Assembly: GCA_027019175.1 (NCBI GenBank)
Contig: JALUXB010000002.1
Coordinates: 51,423-115,422 of the forward strand
DNA: 64,000 nucleotides
Direction of reading: 5' to 3'
DNA from: Sulfurovum sp.
GTDB lineage: Bacteria; Campylobacterota; Campylobacteria; Campylobacterales; Sulfurovaceae
A program made the position numbers and the translations under genes. The notes under the pieces are model-generated. The model was not told the DNA's origin and did not search any database. It saw nothing but the letters and a program-made list of their open reading frames with translations. Positions 16,430 through 35,888 of this stretch are shown piece after piece (the first letter of the stretch is position 1; each line of letters starts with the position of its first letter).

Positions 16430-17167
16430 TTATACCTCAATATCGTAAATGATTTCAGTTTTATGCTTTTTTGTCTGTATCTCTGCAATGGTTAAGCCGT
16501 TGATAGGCAGCTTCATGAAATCATCTATGGATGCTACCCCCGCATTGGCGATTTCGCGTAACACAATACCCCGATACGCTTTTGCCCAATGGCTGACAAC
16601 TTTACCCTCTTTGATAAACTTCAAGGTGGTGTAGGGTTTGGCAGGCTTGTAGAATTTGTCGTAAAAGCCTGCGCGCAGGTCAAGGATCTCTTCATTTTCA
16701 AGATATGCATCCATTAAAAGAGCCCCATGCTCATGGTAATACTTTTCTACCCTGATGTCACCCACAGCGGCCCCCTGCTTAAGGCGGTATTCGGGAATGA
16801 GGTCATCGGCACGCAGAAAACCGAAAAGATTGGAGTTGAGGATGACATGGCTGTCTACATACGTTTTGGCATCGTCATCGAGTGTCTCATAGCTTAGATG
16901 GTCGAACGCTACACCGGTATAACGTTCAATGGCCTTCATGGCAGGTTCGTGAATAATATCCTTGATATGCGCCTTAATATCATTTTCTTTTTTGAGACCA
17001 AACATGTATGAAAGTTCAGTCATATCACCACGCTGTAGAATATTGATGTAGGTATGCAGCAGCTTTGTGCGCCATGGAAGCAGAGGTTTAAAAAGCAGTG
17101 CATCCAGCCGAAAGGGTGCTTCACCGCCGCTGCGCTTTGTCTCACTCGGAGCCAAAAGAATCTTCAT
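16430..17167 (-). CDS. yaaA: YaaA/UPF0246 family peroxide-stress protein
   Basis: A 245-residue protein starting MKILLAPSETKRSGGE, the standard YaaA opening (KILLSPAKT in other bacteria). In E. coli YaaA lowers free iron and limits Fenton damage under peroxide. The C-terminal region has the conserved RGIVLREIANAG-like segment. The start at 17167 follows AAAGGTACCCA; longer frames run into the tRNA-Thr gene and are rejected. First gene of a three-gene minus-strand operon. Confidence 0.85.
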   Translation of the reverse strand: MKILLAPSETKRSGGEAPFRLDALLFKPLLPWRTKLLHTYINILQRGDMTELSYMFGLKKENDIKAHIKDIIHEPAMKAIERYTGVAFDHLSYETLDDDAKTYVDSHVILNSNLFGFLRADDLIPEYRLKQGAAVGDIRVEKYYHEHGALLMDAYLENEEILDLRAGFYDKFYKPAKPYTTLKFIKEGKVVSHWAKAYRGIVLREIANAGVASIDDFMKLPINGLTIAEIQTKKHKTEIIYDIEV

Positions 17168-17258
17168 TGGGTACCTTTCGTAAATACATAGGAATTGGTC
17201 AAATTGTAGTATGAAAGTGATAAAAAAAGGTTTTTTTTGCTTTTTTTTCAAAAAATAC

Positions 17259-17287
17259 TTGACATTTAAAAACATTTTGTCTATAAT
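17259..17287 (+). promoter_or_regulatory. Strong sigma-70-type promoter of the tRNA cluster
   Basis: TTGACA at 17259-17264 and TATAAT at 17282-17287 are both perfect consensus, with the ideal 17-base spacing. It lies about 39 bases before the first tRNA. This is the only promoter in the window with both boxes perfect, fitting high stable-RNA expression. Confidence 0.85.
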
Positions 17288-17325
17288 TCCCGTCCATTTT
17301 GAGTGTAAGTGCTTAAAATGATGGT

Positions 17326-17401
17326 GCTGGTGTAGCTCAGTTGGTAGAGCAGCTGATTTGTAATCAGCAGGTCGGGGGTTCAAGTCCCTTTACCAGCTCC
17401 A
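17326..17401 (+). tRNA. tRNA-Thr (anticodon TGT)
   Basis: Cloverleaf with acceptor GCTGGTG/TACCAGC, D-loop AGCTCAGTTGGTAGAGC, anticodon loop TTTGTAA and T-arm GGGTTCAAGTCCC. CCA is encoded. Confidence 0.95.
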
Positions 17402-17446
17402 TAATAATTATCAGTGTTTGACCAGTAAAAGACAGACATTTTACGT

Positions 17447-17532
<86 letters not shown>

Positions 17533-17552
17533 TGTTAAGTCACATAAACGAC

Positions 17553-17629
17553 GCGGGAGTAGCTCAGTTGGCTAGAGCGTCAGCCTTCCAAGCTGAGGGT
17601 CGCGGGTTCGAGTCCCGTCTCCCGCTCCA
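17553..17629 (+). tRNA. tRNA-Gly (anticodon TCC)
   Basis: Acceptor GCGGGAG/CTCCCGC, anticodon stem-loop CAGCCTTCCAAGCTG with TCC, T-arm GGGTTCGAGTCCC. CCA encoded. Confidence 0.95.
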
Positions 17630-17739
17630 TAAACTGGGAGCTGTGTGAATTATGTACTTAATAGAAATTACTTCACATAAATAGCTTTCCAAATACCATT
17701 TCATCCATCTGTAACGACTATGTTAAGAGGATTATATTC

Positions 17740-17814
<75 letters not shown>

Positions 17815-17821
17815 GAACCAG

Positions 17822-17865
17822 ATATGGACAAAAGTGTTACATACTTGTAACAGTTCTGTCCATAT
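17822..17865 (+). other. Two-tier hairpin between tRNA-Thr and tuf
   Basis: ATATGGACA (17822-17830) pairs with TGTCCATAT (17857-17865), and inside it TGTTAC (17835-17840) pairs with GTAACA (17847-17852) around a 6-base loop, leaving a 4x4 internal loop. No T-run follows, so an RNase processing site or a regulator site is more likely than a simple terminator. Confidence 0.6.
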
Positions 17866-17883
17866 AGGTTAAGATGTTTTGGC

Positions 17884-17889
17884 TATAAT
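17884..17889 (+). promoter_or_regulatory. Putative -10 box for tuf
   Basis: TATAAT in GGCTATAATACTG, 38 bases before the tuf ATG. It would let tuf be transcribed apart from the tRNA genes. Confidence 0.55.
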
Positions 17890-17927
17890 ACTGCCTTTAA
17901 ATCAACAATTTAAGCTAGGAGAAAAGC

Positions 17928-19136
17928 ATGGCTAAAGAAAAATTCGAACGTACGAAACCGCACGTTAACATCGGTACTATCGGTCACGTTGACCATGGTA
18001 AAACCACTCTTACTGCTGCAATTACCGCTGTACTTGCAACAAAGAACGAAACTGCAATGATGGACTACGATCAGATCGATAACGCTCCAGAAGAGAGAGA
18101 AAGAGGGATTACGATCGCGACTTCTCACGTTGAGTACGAAACTGAGAACAGACACTACGCACACGTTGACTGTCCAGGTCACGCCGACTACGTTAAAAAC
18201 ATGATTACAGGTGCTGCTCAGATGGACGGTGCGATCCTCGTTATCGCTGCTACTGACGGACCAATGGCTCAGACTCGTGAGCACATCCTTCTTTCCAAGC
18301 AGGTAGGTGTACCATACATCGTTGTATTCCTGAACAAAGAAGATCAGCTTGATGATGAAGACAAAGAAGAGATGCTCGAACTGGTTGAAATGGAAGTTCG
18401 TGAACTGCTTTCTGAGTATGACTTCCCGGGTGATGATACACCAATCGTAGCTGGTTCTGCGTTCCAGGCACTTGAAGAAGCAAAAGCCGGTACACTCGGA
18501 CCATGGTCTGAAAAGATCATCGCTCTTATGGATGAAGTAGACAACTACATTCCAGAGCCTAAGCGTGAGACTGACAAAGACTTCCTGATGCCTATCGAAG
18601 ACATCTTCACTATTCAGGGACGTGGTACAGTTGTTACCGGTAAAGTTGACCGTGGACAGGTATGTGTTGGTGACGAAGTTGAAATCGTTGGTCTTAAAGA
18701 CACTATGAAAACAACTGTTACCGGTGTTGAAATGTTCCGTAAGGAAATGGACTGTGGTATTGCAGGTGACAACTGTGGTGTTCTTATCCGTGGTATCGGT
18801 AAAGAAGAAGTACAAAGAGGTATGGTTCTCTGTAAACCAGGTTCAATCACTCCTCACACCAAGTTCGAAGCAGAAGTTTACGTACTGACAAAAGAGGAAG
18901 GTGGTAGACATACACCATTCTTCAACAACTATAGACCTCAGTTCTATGTACGTACAACAGACGTTACCGGTTCAGTACAGCTTCAGGAAGGTACTGAAAT
19001 GGTTATGCCAGGTGACAACGTTAAAATCGACGTTGAACTTATCGCACCAATCGCTCTCGAAGAGGGTACAAGATTCGCTATCCGTGAAGGTGGTAGAACT
19101 GTTGGTGCGGGTGTTGTTTCTAAGATCATTGCTTAA
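17928..19136 (+). CDS. tuf: Elongation factor Tu
   Basis: The GTPase that brings aminoacyl-tRNA to the ribosome. G1 is [10 protein letters not shown]3 DCPGHADY and G4 NKED; 402 residues with the full three-domain length. Codon use is strongly biased compared with neighbours, as expected of a very highly expressed gene. It is preceded by four tRNA genes and followed by rpmG. Confidence 0.98.
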   Translation: MAKEKFERTKPHVNIGTIGHVDHGKTTLTAAITAVLATKNETAMMDYDQIDNAPEERERGITIATSHVEYETENRHYAHVDCPGHADYVKNMITGAAQMDGAILVIAATDGPMAQTREHILLSKQVGVPYIVVFLNKEDQLDDEDKEEMLELVEMEVRELLSEYDFPGDDTPIVAGSAFQALEEAKAGTLGPWSEKIIALMDEVDNYIPEPKRETDKDFLMPIEDIFTIQGRGTVVTGKVDRGQVCVGDEVEIVGLKDTMKTTVTGVEMFRKEMDCGIAGDNCGVLIRGIGKEEVQRGMVLCKPGSITPHTKFEAEVYVLTKEEGGRHTPFFNNYRPQFYVRTTDVTGSVQLQEGTEMVMPGDNVKIDVELIAPIALEEGTRFAIREGGRTVGAGVVSKIIA

Positions 19137-19190
19137 GACAACTTTGCGGGAGGCTTTGCCTTTCGCAGCCCTTACAATTAGGAGATAACC

Positions 19191-19343
19191 ATGAGAGAAA
19201 CTGTTCACCTAGGATGTGAGAAGTGTACAAGACGTAACTATCACACAACAAAGAACAAAAAAACGACAACAGAAAAACTTGCATTGAAAAAATACTGTAA
19301 GTGGTGTAAAGAGCACACTGTTCATAAAGAGATGAAGCTGTAA
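19191..19343 (+). CDS. rpmG: Ribosomal protein L33
   Basis: A 50-residue zinc-ribbon form of L33 with CEKC at residues 9-12 and CKWC at 36-39. The start follows GGAGATAACC. The paired cysteines mark it as the C+ (zinc-binding) type. Its place between tuf and tRNA-Trp/secE is the standard order in many bacteria. Confidence 0.95.
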   Translation: MRETVHLGCEKCTRRNYHTTKNKKTTTEKLALKKYCKWCKEHTVHKEMKL

Positions 19344-19361
19344 GGTTTCACTCTTTTCTTT

Positions 19362-19437
19362 AGGCCAATAGCTCAGTTGGTAGAGCACTGGTCTCCAAAA
19401 CCAGGTGCCGGGGGTTCGAGTCCCTCTTGGCCTGCCA
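19362..19437 (+). tRNA. tRNA-Trp (anticodon CCA)
   Basis: Acceptor AGGCCAA/TTGGCCT, anticodon stem-loop CTGGTCTCCAAAACCAG with CCA, T-arm GGGTTCGAGTCCC. 3' CCA encoded. It lies between rpmG and secE. Confidence 0.95.
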
Positions 19438-19456
19438 TAACAAAGGTAAACATACT

Positions 19457-19636
19457 ATGGGAAAATTTTCAACATTTATCGCAAATGCAAGAGCAGAACT
19501 GCATAAAGTAATATTTCCAACCAAAGTACAGGTAAGACAAGCATTTTTAGCAGTTGTTCTCGTAGTAACTGTCATTTCAATATTTTTAGCATTGGTTGAT
19601 CTTATGATGTCAGCCATCGTAGCTTCAGTTTTATAA
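19457..19636 (+). CDS. secE: Preprotein translocase subunit SecE
   Basis: A 59-residue single-pass SecE with the conserved amphipathic segment ELHKVIFPTKVQVRQ and one transmembrane helix (AFLAVVLVVTVISIFLALVDL). It clamps SecY in the protein export channel. The start at 19457 is chosen over upstream codons, which fall in tRNA-Trp. Confidence 0.93.
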   Translation: MGKFSTFIANARAELHKVIFPTKVQVRQAFLAVVLVVTVISIFLALVDLMMSAIVASVL

Positions 19637-19648
19637 TTAGGACATACA

Positions 19649-20179
19649 ATGGCATTTCAGTGGTATGCAATTCAAACATATGCAGGCAGTGAACAGGCTG
19701 TTAAAAGAGGTATTGAGCAGCTTGCAAAAGATTACGGTATCGAAGATAAAATCGAGCGAATCGTTGTTCCTACCGAAGAGGTCATCGAAGTTAAAAATGG
19801 CGAAAAGAAAATTACCGAACGTACACTCTATTCAGGGTATGTATTTGCACAGATAGACCTGGATACTGATCTGTGGCACAAGATTCAGTCTTTGCCGAAA
19901 GTATCTAGATTTATCGGTGAACAAAAAACACCAACCCCTCTTACTGAAGCGGACATCAAAGTGATCCTCGACAAGATGGAGCAGAAACAGGCTCCTCGTC
20001 CGAAGGTGGATTTCGAAACAGGCGAAATGGTACGTATTATCGACGGGCCGTTTGCAAACTTTACCGGTATGGTCGAAGAGTATGATCTCGATCACGGAAA
20101 ACTGAAGTTGAACGTTTCGATCTTTGGTAGAAACACACCAGTTGAAATTCTCTATACTCAGGTAGAGAAGATCATTTAA
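19649..20179 (+). CDS. nusG: Transcription elongation/termination factor NusG
   Basis: A 176-residue NusG with the N-terminal NGN domain (WYAIQTYAGSEQAVKRGIEQ, YSGYVFAQID) and the C-terminal KOW domain (GEMVRIIDGPFANFTGMVEEY). It links RNA polymerase to Rho or to the ribosome. It starts 12 bases after secE. Confidence 0.97.
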   Translation: MAFQWYAIQTYAGSEQAVKRGIEQLAKDYGIEDKIERIVVPTEEVIEVKNGEKKITERTLYSGYVFAQIDLDTDLWHKIQSLPKVSRFIGEQKTPTPLTEADIKVILDKMEQKQAPRPKVDFETGEMVRIIDGPFANFTGMVEEYDLDHGKLKLNVSIFGRNTPVEILYTQVEKII

Positions 20180-20215
20180 GACCTTTATGGTCAAATCACA
20201 CAAAGGAAGAACAGT

Positions 20216-20641
20216 ATGGCAAAGAAAATAGCTGAAAAGTTTAAAATGATGATCCCTGCGGGTCAGGCTAACCCATCACCACCAGTTGGGCCGGCACTCG
20301 GTCAGCGTGGTGTCAACATTATGGAATTCTGTAAAGCATTCAATGAAAAGACAAAAGATAAAATGGGCTTCAAAATCCCTGTTATTGTTACTGTCTATAC
20401 TGACAGAAGCTTTACATTTGAAACCAAGCAGCCGCCTGCTTCAGACCTGATCCTCAAGGCAGCAGGACTGAAAAAAGGTACAGATAACCCTCTTCTGAAC
20501 AAAGTCGGTTCAATTACAAAAGCGCAGCTTGAAGAGATCATCGATCAAAAGATTGCGGATCTCAATACAACTGACAGAGAAGCAGCGGCAAGAATCCTTG
20601 CAGGAAGCTGTAGAAGTATGGGTGTAGAGATCGTAGACTAA
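20216..20641 (+). CDS. rplK: Ribosomal protein L11
   Basis: A 141-residue L11 with the proline-rich N-terminus ([31 protein letters not shown]) that sits at the GTPase centre and the C-terminal rRNA-binding domain ([21 protein letters not shown]). Normal length; AAAGGAAG precedes the start. Confidence 0.98.
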   Translation: MAKKIAEKFKMMIPAGQANPSPPVGPALGQRGVNIMEFCKAFNEKTKDKMGFKIPVIVTVYTDRSFTFETKQPPASDLILKAAGLKKGTDNPLLNKVGSITKAQLEEIIDQKIADLNTTDREAAARILAGSCRSMGVEIVD

Positions 20642-20710
20642 TTATCTACTTTGAAACAATCACAACCACATGATTTAAAAGATGTGGGAGCATAGAAAGC
20701 GGAGAAAACA

Positions 20711-21415
20711 ATGGCAAAGAAACTTAGCAAAAGAAGAGAAGCACTTCTTAAAAAAATCGATCCGACTAAAAAATACAGTGTAGATGAAGCAATGGCTACA
20801 CTTAAAGAACTTAAATCTGCAAAATTCGACGAAACTGTTGAAGTGGCACTGAATCTGAATGTTGACCCAAGACATGCTGATCAAATGGTAAGAGGGTCTG
20901 TTGTTCTTCCTAATGGAACGGGTAAAAACGTCAGAGTTGCCGTATTTGCAAAAGATGCAAAAGCAGATGAAGCAAAAGCAGCCGGTGCTGATCTGGTCGG
21001 TTCAGATGAACTGATTGAGCAGATTCAGGCAGGGAACATCGATTTCGATATCGTTATCTCTACGCCTGATATGATGGGTGTTCTTGGTAAAGTAGCAAGA
21101 ATCCTAGGACCAAAAGGACTGATGCCTAACCCTAAGACAGGTACTGTTACTATGGACGTTGCAAAAGCAGTTGAGAATGCAAAAGGCGGACAGGTAAACT
21201 TCCGTGTTGACAAAAAAGGTAACATCCATGCAGGTATCGGTAAAGTCTCTTTTGATACAGAAAAGATCAAAGAGAACTTCAACACCTTTATGGAAGCGAT
21301 CAACAAAGCAAAACCTGCATCTGCAAAAGGCAGATACATCACCAACGCGGCTGTATCTCTGACTATGAGCCCGTCAGTGACACTTGACACTGCTGAAGTG
21401 ATGGATATCAAGTAA
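20711..21415 (+). CDS. rplA: Ribosomal protein L1
   Basis: A 234-residue L1 of the ribosomal stalk at the E site. Signatures include [39 protein letters not shown] and [23 protein letters not shown] split across the domains. In other bacteria L1 represses the L11 operon; no matching leader element was identified before rplK. Confidence 0.98.
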   Translation: MAKKLSKRREALLKKIDPTKKYSVDEAMATLKELKSAKFDETVEVALNLNVDPRHADQMVRGSVVLPNGTGKNVRVAVFAKDAKADEAKAAGADLVGSDELIEQIQAGNIDFDIVISTPDMMGVLGKVARILGPKGLMPNPKTGTVTMDVAKAVENAKGGQVNFRVDKKGNIHAGIGKVSFDTEKIKENFNTFMEAINKAKPASAKGRYITNAAVSLTMSPSVTLDTAEVMDIK

Positions 21416-21601
21416 GACGTATGTACGAAGGTGATTCCTTCGTACAGGCTAATTTTCATCGGTAAAAGTACGCTTTTACGGCTGAAGACTTAGGTCTTGA
21501 TCTTAGACTGAAGATAACGGGGGCGTAAGCTTAATTAGTCTGGTAGAAATACCGGGCGAGTACCTTGGGTACACCCTGTTTGAAGGTCGGAAGGAGTAGA
21601 A
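21416..21601 (+). promoter_or_regulatory. Ribosomal protein L10 leader (rplJL autoregulation)
   Basis: A 186-base structured spacer before rplJ. GTACGAAGG (21423-21431) and CCTTCGTAC (21437-21445) form a 9-bp hairpin at the rplA end, then GTAAAAG/CTTTTAC forms a second one. The 3' part before the ribosome site has the complex folding expected of the L10-(L12)4 binding leader. The assignment rests on position and structure; no covariance search was possible. Confidence 0.65.
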
Positions 21602-22090
21602 ATGACTAGAGCTAGAAAAGAAGAACTTGTAGCAGAGATGACTGAAGCGTTTAAAGACGCTGGTGCTATCATCGTCTGTGATTACAAGGGTATGACTGTT
21701 GAAGATCTCGAAACTGTGCGTAATATGGCACGTGAAGAGGAGACAAAAGTCAAGGTCATCAAGAACAGACTGGCTGCGATCGCATTGGAAAATGCAGGAT
21801 GTGAGCCGGTTGATTTCAAAGATACCAACCTTGTAATCTGGGGTGATACTCAGGTATTGCCTTGTAAGATTGCTGATAAAGCGGCTACACAGTTCAAAGA
21901 ACACTTTTCGATTAAAACAGGTTTGATCGAAGGTAAAGTTGCGTCTATGGAAACCATCAACGCGATGGCAAAACTTCCAACAAGAGACGAACTGCTTGGT
22001 ATGCTTCTCAATGTTTGGAATGCACCAATTACCAACTTTACTATCGGCTTGAAAGCGCTTGCTGAGAAAAAAGAATCAGAAGAGGCTTAA
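21602..22090 (+). CDS. rplJ: Ribosomal protein L10
   Basis: A 162-residue L10, base of the L7/L12 stalk. The N-terminal rRNA-binding domain includes AGAIIVCDYKGMTVEDLETVR and KVIKNRLAAIALE; the C-terminal helix (WNAPITNFTIGLKALAEKKE) recruits L12 dimers. It has a strong ribosome site (GGAAGGAG). Confidence 0.97.
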   Translation: MTRARKEELVAEMTEAFKDAGAIIVCDYKGMTVEDLETVRNMAREEETKVKVIKNRLAAIALENAGCEPVDFKDTNLVIWGDTQVLPCKIADKAATQFKEHFSIKTGLIEGKVASMETINAMAKLPTRDELLGMLLNVWNAPITNFTIGLKALAEKKESEEA

Positions 22091-22174
22091 TGTGGGGTGA
22101 GAGCCGCACGGCTCTTTTGACAAGAGGAAACTCTTGGTAAAATCTGAAAAAATTGTTCATAAAAGGAAAAAACT

Positions 22175-22549
22175 ATGGCAACAACTAAAGAAGATGTATT
22201 AGAATTTATTTCTAACCTTTCTGTACTTGAGCTTTCTGAGCTTGTAAAAGAATTCGAAGAAAAATTTGGCGTAACTGCACAGGCAACTGTCGTTGCTGCA
22301 GGTGGTGCCGGCGGTGCTGCTGAAGCTGAAGAGGAGCAAACTGAGTTCAACGTTGTTCTGACTGATGCAGGCCCTAAAAAGATCAACACTATTAAAGTTG
22401 TAAGAGCGATCACAGGTCTTGGACTGAAAGAAGCGAAAGCTGCTGTTGAAGATACTCCGTCTGTTCTTAAAGAAGGTGTTTCTAAAGAAGAAGCAGAAGA
22501 GCTTAAAAAACAGATCGAAGAAGCTGGTGCTTCTTGTGAGCTGAAATAA
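22175..22549 (+). CDS. rplL: Ribosomal protein L7/L12
   Basis: A 124-residue L7/L12: N-terminal dimerisation domain, Ala/Gly-rich hinge ([14 protein letters not shown], about 47-60) and the conserved C-terminal domain ([23 protein letters not shown]) that contacts elongation factors. Confidence 0.98.
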   Translation: MATTKEDVLEFISNLSVLELSELVKEFEEKFGVTAQATVVAAGGAGGAAEAEEEQTEFNVVLTDAGPKKINTIKVVRAITGLGLKEAKAAVEDTPSVLKEGVSKEEAEELKKQIEEAGASCELK

Positions 22550-31442
<8,893 letters not shown>

Positions 31443-31457
31443 CAGGCACTTGTACTG

Positions 31458-31478
31458 CACCCCGCTTTTGACGGGGTG
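31458..31478 (+). terminator. Hairpin after rpoC
   Basis: CACCCCG (31458-31464), a 7-base loop, CGGGGTG (31472-31478). The stem is GC-rich but no T-run follows, so termination would be partial or Rho-aided. A new promoter lies just downstream. Confidence 0.55.
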
Positions 31479-31525
31479 TGCATAACTCCCCCTTATAATT
31501 TCAGAAAAATCAAAGCATATTTCGA

Positions 31526-31531
31526 TATAAT
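31526..31531 (+). promoter_or_regulatory. Putative -10 box for rpsL-rpsG-fusA
   Basis: TATAAT in TTCGATATAATACACC, 122 bases before the rpsL start. It implies separate transcription of the str operon with a leader of about 115 bases. Confidence 0.5.
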
Positions 31532-31653
31532 ACACCTCCATTTTTCTGTCGTTGCACAATTTCAGTGCACATAAAAAGTGTGTTGACATGGTGTAACAGC
31601 CAAGCAATTCAATTCGCTCACAGAGCAAAAACAACATTTAGAAAGGAAACGAT

Positions 31654-32025
31654 TTGCCAACCATTAACCAGTTGATTCGTAAAGAACGTAAAAAGGTGAT
31701 TAAAAAATCCAAATCACCAGCACTTGAGAGTTGTCCTCAAAGAAGAGGGGTATGTACAAGAGTATATACAACGACTCCTAAAAAACCAAACTCTGCTTTG
31801 AGAAAAGTAGCAAAAGTAAGACTGACATCAGGATATGAGGTGATCTCATACATCGGTGGTGAAGGTCACAACCTTCAGGAACACTCCATCGTCCTCGTAC
31901 GTGGCGGTAGGGTTAAAGACCTTCCAGGGGTGAAGTATCACATTGTTCGTGGTGCACTCGATGCCTCAGGTGTTGCCAACAGAAAAGTGGCAAGATCCAA
32001 ATACGGAACCAAGAGACCTAAGTAA
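31654..32025 (+). CDS. rpsL: Ribosomal protein S12
   Basis: A 123-residue S12 of the decoding centre. The streptomycin-resistance positions are wild type: Lys in [12 protein letters not shown] and Lys in [13 protein letters not shown]. The start codon is TTG, preceded by AAAGGAAACGAT; no ATG fits the conserved N-terminus [10 protein letters not shown], so the rare start is well supported. Confidence 0.96.
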   Translation: MPTINQLIRKERKKVIKKSKSPALESCPQRRGVCTRVYTTTPKKPNSALRKVAKVRLTSGYEVISYIGGEGHNLQEHSIVLVRGGRVKDLPGVKYHIVRGALDASGVANRKVARSKYGTKRPK

Positions 32026-32736
<711 letters not shown>

Positions 32737-32747
32737 GGAAGTAACGT

Positions 32748-34838
32748 ATGCCTAGAAGTCATAAACTGGAAGACCTGAGAAACATCGGTATTGCCGCGCA
32801 CATTGATGCCGGTAAAACAACAACAACAGAAAGAATCCTTTTCTATACAGGTGTTGAGCACAAGATCGGTGAAGTTCACGACGGTGCAGCGACCATGGAC
32901 TGGATGGAGCAGGAGCAGGAGCGTGGTATTACCATTACTTCAGCTGCGACCACCTGTGAGTGGAGAGGCAAACAGATTAACATCATCGACACTCCGGGCC
33001 ACGTTGACTTCACTATTGAAGTTGAGCGTTCAATGAGAGTACTTGACGGTGCGGTTTCCGTATTCTGTGCGGTCGGCGGGGTTCAGCCACAGTCTGAGAC
33101 AGTATGGAGACAGCGTAACCGTTATGGTGTACCGTCAATCGTTTTTGTCAATAAAATGGACAGAACCGGTGCGGACTTCTTTGAAGTTGAAAGACAGATC
33201 CGTGACAGACTCAAGGGTAACCCTGTACCTGTTCAGCTGCCTATCGGTGCAGAAGACAACTTCGAAGGTATCATCGATCTCGTTAAAATGAAAGAGATCG
33301 TATGGGATGCTGAAGCGGCAATGGGTTCAGCATATCATGAGCAGGAGATCCGTGACGAACTTCGTGAGCAGGCTGAAGAGTACCGTGAAAAAATGATCGA
33401 AGAGATCTCTTCTTGTGAAGCCAACGAAGCGCTTATGGAAAAATACATGGAAGGCGAAGAGCTGACTATCGAAGAGATCATGAACGGTATCAAACAGGCG
33501 ACGATCAACATGGAGATCGTTCCTATGACATGTGGTACAGCATTCAAAAACAAAGGTGTTCAGACACTGCTTGACGCGGTTGTTGATTTCCTTCCAGCAC
33601 CAACAGAAGTACCACCGATTAAAGGTACATTGATGGATGACCCTGACACAGAAGTGATTGTCGAATCTACAGATGACGGTGAGTTTGCTTCACTGGCATT
33701 TAAAATTATGACAGACCCGTTTGTCGGTCAGTTGACATTCATCCGTGTTTACCGTGGATCACTCCAGTCAGGTTCTTACGTACTCAACTCAACAAAAGAG
33801 AAAAAAGAGCGTGTAGGTCGTATCATGAAAATGCATGCGATCAAAAGAGAAGAAGTTCCTGAAATCTATGCCGGTGAAATCGGTGCGGTTGTCGGACTGA
33901 AAAACACCACTACCGGTGATACACTCTGTTCTGAAAAAGACAAAGTGGTTCTTGAAAGAATGGATTTCCCGGATCCTGTTATCTCTGTTGCGGTTGAGCC
34001 TAAAACCAAGGCTGACCAGGAAAAAATGGGTATTGCACTTTCCAAGCTGGCTGCGGAAGATCCGTCTTTCCGTGTTTCTACTGACGAAGAGTCAGGTCAG
34101 ACAATCATCTCCGGTATGGGTGAGCTTCACCTTGAGATCATTGTTGACCGTATGAAACGTGAATTCAAAGTTGAAGCGGAAGTAGGTGCACCTCAGGTTG
34201 CATATCGTGAAACAATCCGTAAAGCGGTTAACAAAGAATACAAGTATGCCAAGCAGTCTGGTGGTCGTGGTCAGTTCGGTCACGTTTACCTTAAACTTGA
34301 GCCGCTTGAGCCAGGTAGCGGATATGAATTTGTGGATGAGATCAAAGGTGGTGTTATTCCAAAAGAATTTATCGGGCCTGTTGACAAAGGTATCCAGGAA
34401 GCAATGCAAAGAGGTATCCAGGCAGGATATCCTGTAGAAGACGTCAAAGTAACCCTCTATGATGGTTCTTACCACGATGTCGACTCCTCTGAAATGGCAT
34501 TTAAACTTGCCGGTTCTATGGGATTCCGTGAAGGTGCCAAAGAGGCAAATCCAGTGATCCTTGAGCCTATGATGAAAGTCGAAGTGGAAGTGCCTGAAGA
34601 CTTCATGGGTGACGTAATCGGCGATATTTCCAAAAGACGTGGTAACGTTACGGGTATGGATGACAGAGCAGGTAACAAAATTGTTAACGCTTTCGTACCG
34701 CTTTCAGAAATGTTCGGTTACTCTACAGACCTGCGTTCTATGACACAGGGACGTGCGACATACGCGATGGAATTTGACCACTATGAGGAAGTGCCTCAGA
34801 ATGTGGCGAAAGAGATCATAGAAAAGCGTAACAGCTAA
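32748..34838 (+). CDS. fusA: Elongation factor G
   Basis: A 696-residue translocase GTPase. G1 [13 protein letters not shown]2 [13 protein letters not shown]3 DTPGHVDF, G4 NKMD. All five domains fit the usual length. Fusidic-acid resistance was not assessed. It closes the translation super-cluster. Confidence 0.98.
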   Translation: MPRSHKLEDLRNIGIAAHIDAGKTTTTERILFYTGVEHKIGEVHDGAATMDWMEQEQERGITITSAATTCEWRGKQINIIDTPGHVDFTIEVERSMRVLDGAVSVFCAVGGVQPQSETVWRQRNRYGVPSIVFVNKMDRTGADFFEVERQIRDRLKGNPVPVQLPIGAEDNFEGIIDLVKMKEIVWDAEAAMGSAYHEQEIRDELREQAEEYREKMIEEISSCEANEALMEKYMEGEELTIEEIMNGIKQATINMEIVPMTCGTAFKNKGVQTLLDAVVDFLPAPTEVPPIKGTLMDDPDTEVIVESTDDGEFASLAFKIMTDPFVGQLTFIRVYRGSLQSGSYVLNSTKEKKERVGRIMKMHAIKREEVPEIYAGEIGAVVGLKNTTTGDTLCSEKDKVVLERMDFPDPVISVAVEPKTKADQEKMGIALSKLAAEDPSFRVSTDEESGQTIISGMGELHLEIIVDRMKREFKVEAEVGAPQVAYRETIRKAVNKEYKYAKQSGGRGQFGHVYLKLEPLEPGSGYEFVDEIKGGVIPKEFIGPVDKGIQEAMQRGIQAGYPVEDVKVTLYDGSYHDVDSSEMAFKLAGSMGFREGAKEANPVILEPMMKVEVEVPEDFMGDVIGDISKRRGNVTGMDDRAGNKIVNAFVPLSEMFGYSTDLRSMTQGRATYAMEFDHYEEVPQNVAKEIIEKRNS

Positions 34839-34865
34839 TCTTTCGCAGTATTTTACTGCAACTTT

Positions 34866-34905
34866 GAAGGAGTGGCTCAGTCATGTACTGGGCGTACACT
34901 CCTTC
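34866..34905 (+). terminator. Hairpin after fusA
   Basis: GAAGGAGTG (34866-34874) pairs with CACTCCTTC (34897-34905), and the loop can extend the stem through CTCAGT/ACTGGG. It lies 28 bases after the fusA stop. No T-run follows. Confidence 0.55.
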
Positions 34906-34975
34906 ACCACAACCTTCAAATTTACAGCAAACTACAGCGAAATTTTTCTTAATGTACTTCCACTTGATAGGTACT

Positions 34976-35067
34976 GTAGGGTGCGAAATCTCGCACCATT
35001 GAAATACCTAATAATAACAATGGTTATGTCGATAAAAGGTCTGAAGGTGCGTGTTTACGCACCCTAC
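34976..35067. repeat. Inverted pair of REP-like palindromes (type A), 92 bp
   Basis: Copies at 34976-34997 and 35046-35067 in opposite orientation. The interior (GGTTATGTCGATAAAAGGTC) resembles that of the pair at 10323. A TATAAT box starts only 11 bases beyond its right end. Confidence 0.85.
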
Positions 35068-35078
35068 ACCATTTATGC

Positions 35079-35084
35079 TATAAT
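35079..35084 (+). promoter_or_regulatory. Putative -10 box for the 35134 gene
   Basis: TATAAT in TGCTATAATGCCCC, 50 bases before the start. The upstream promoter region would lie within the adjacent repeat. Confidence 0.5.
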
Positions 35085-35133
35085 GCCCCATGCAAAAAGA
35101 GATTAGCAGTACGAAAAATGAAAGTATAAGCGT

Positions 35134-35499
35134 ATGAAAGTTGTAATTGATCTTATTGAAGATATTCGTGAATCAATTGGCAATGCAGAAGACTATGTTC
35201 TTACTGCAGGGCTTTTAAAAGAGGATACAAACGATTCTGACAGACTTATCTATGCCGGAGAAGCGAAACTGACATCGTTTCAGCTTGATGAGACAAAAAA
35301 GGCGTTGGTATTTGCCATTGAGAATAGTAACGGTGAGATTACGGTAGGAGAGGTCATTCCGCCGCTTCTGATAGCCGATATGGATGTGATGATGTATGAG
35401 GTCAGGGTGAACGTCAATGCACAATACAGTGACATGGAAGTGGTGGGGTTTGGTAAAAATGATGAAGCGCAGCGTTACGTGCTCTTCATCAAGATATAG
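35134..35499 (+). CDS. Unknown protein, 121 aa
   Basis: An acidic soluble protein, MKVVIDLIEDIRESIGNAED to YVLFIKI, with alternating beta-like segments and no cysteine or membrane helix. It has its own promoter but a weak ribosome site. I do not recognise the family. It is convergent with the DUF2853 gene, separated by 2 bases. Confidence 0.75.
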   Translation: MKVVIDLIEDIRESIGNAEDYVLTAGLLKEDTNDSDRLIYAGEAKLTSFQLDETKKALVFAIENSNGEITVGEVIPPLLIADMDVMMYEVRVNVNAQYSDMEVVGFGKNDEAQRYVLFIKI

Positions 35500-35501
35500 C
35501 T

Positions 35502-35840
35502 CTATGCGTAAACAGACTCTTTGCCGAACTCTTTGGCAAGCAGGGCATAAAAGAGTGCTCTGTACTTGTTTCTGTTTGATGTACCCATTTTCTCACAGAC
35601 AGATTTGATGGCATCATCGAGTTTGTCTGAATCTTCCAGACCAAGTTTTTTGATCAGAAAGTTCTTTTTGACTGTTTCAAGCTCACTGCTGTCTGAACAG
35701 GAGACTGTTTCGGCATCCTTGTTGTGGATGGATGGTCCAAGCCCTTTGGTGACTGCTGCTACATATGCATCATCCAGTCCTAGGTTGAGGTCTTTTGCGG
35801 CTTTGGTATAAAGTGCGATTTTTTCATCAAGTTTGCTCAT
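35502..35840 (-). CDS. DUF2853 family protein
   Basis: A 112-residue protein matching DUF2853: GLGPSIHNKDAETVSCSDSSELETVKKNFLIKKLGL in pieces at about 33-68, then a helical C-terminus ending LAKEFGKESVYA. The function of the family is unknown. GGAAGAGAA precedes the start. Convergent with the 35134 gene. Confidence 0.8.
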   Translation of the reverse strand: MSKLDEKIALYTKAAKDLNLGLDDAYVAAVTKGLGPSIHNKDAETVSCSDSSELETVKKNFLIKKLGLEDSDKLDDAIKSVCEKMGTSNRNKYRALFYALLAKEFGKESVYA

Positions 35841-35888
35841 TTCTCTTCCTTTGGTTAATGTACACTTTATTATAGCTATAAATTATTG

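Noticed and set aside
17910..18815. Minus-strand frame opposite tuf (301 codons)
   Set aside because: Antisense shadow of a highly biased gene; low-complexity Thr/Val/Phe composition.
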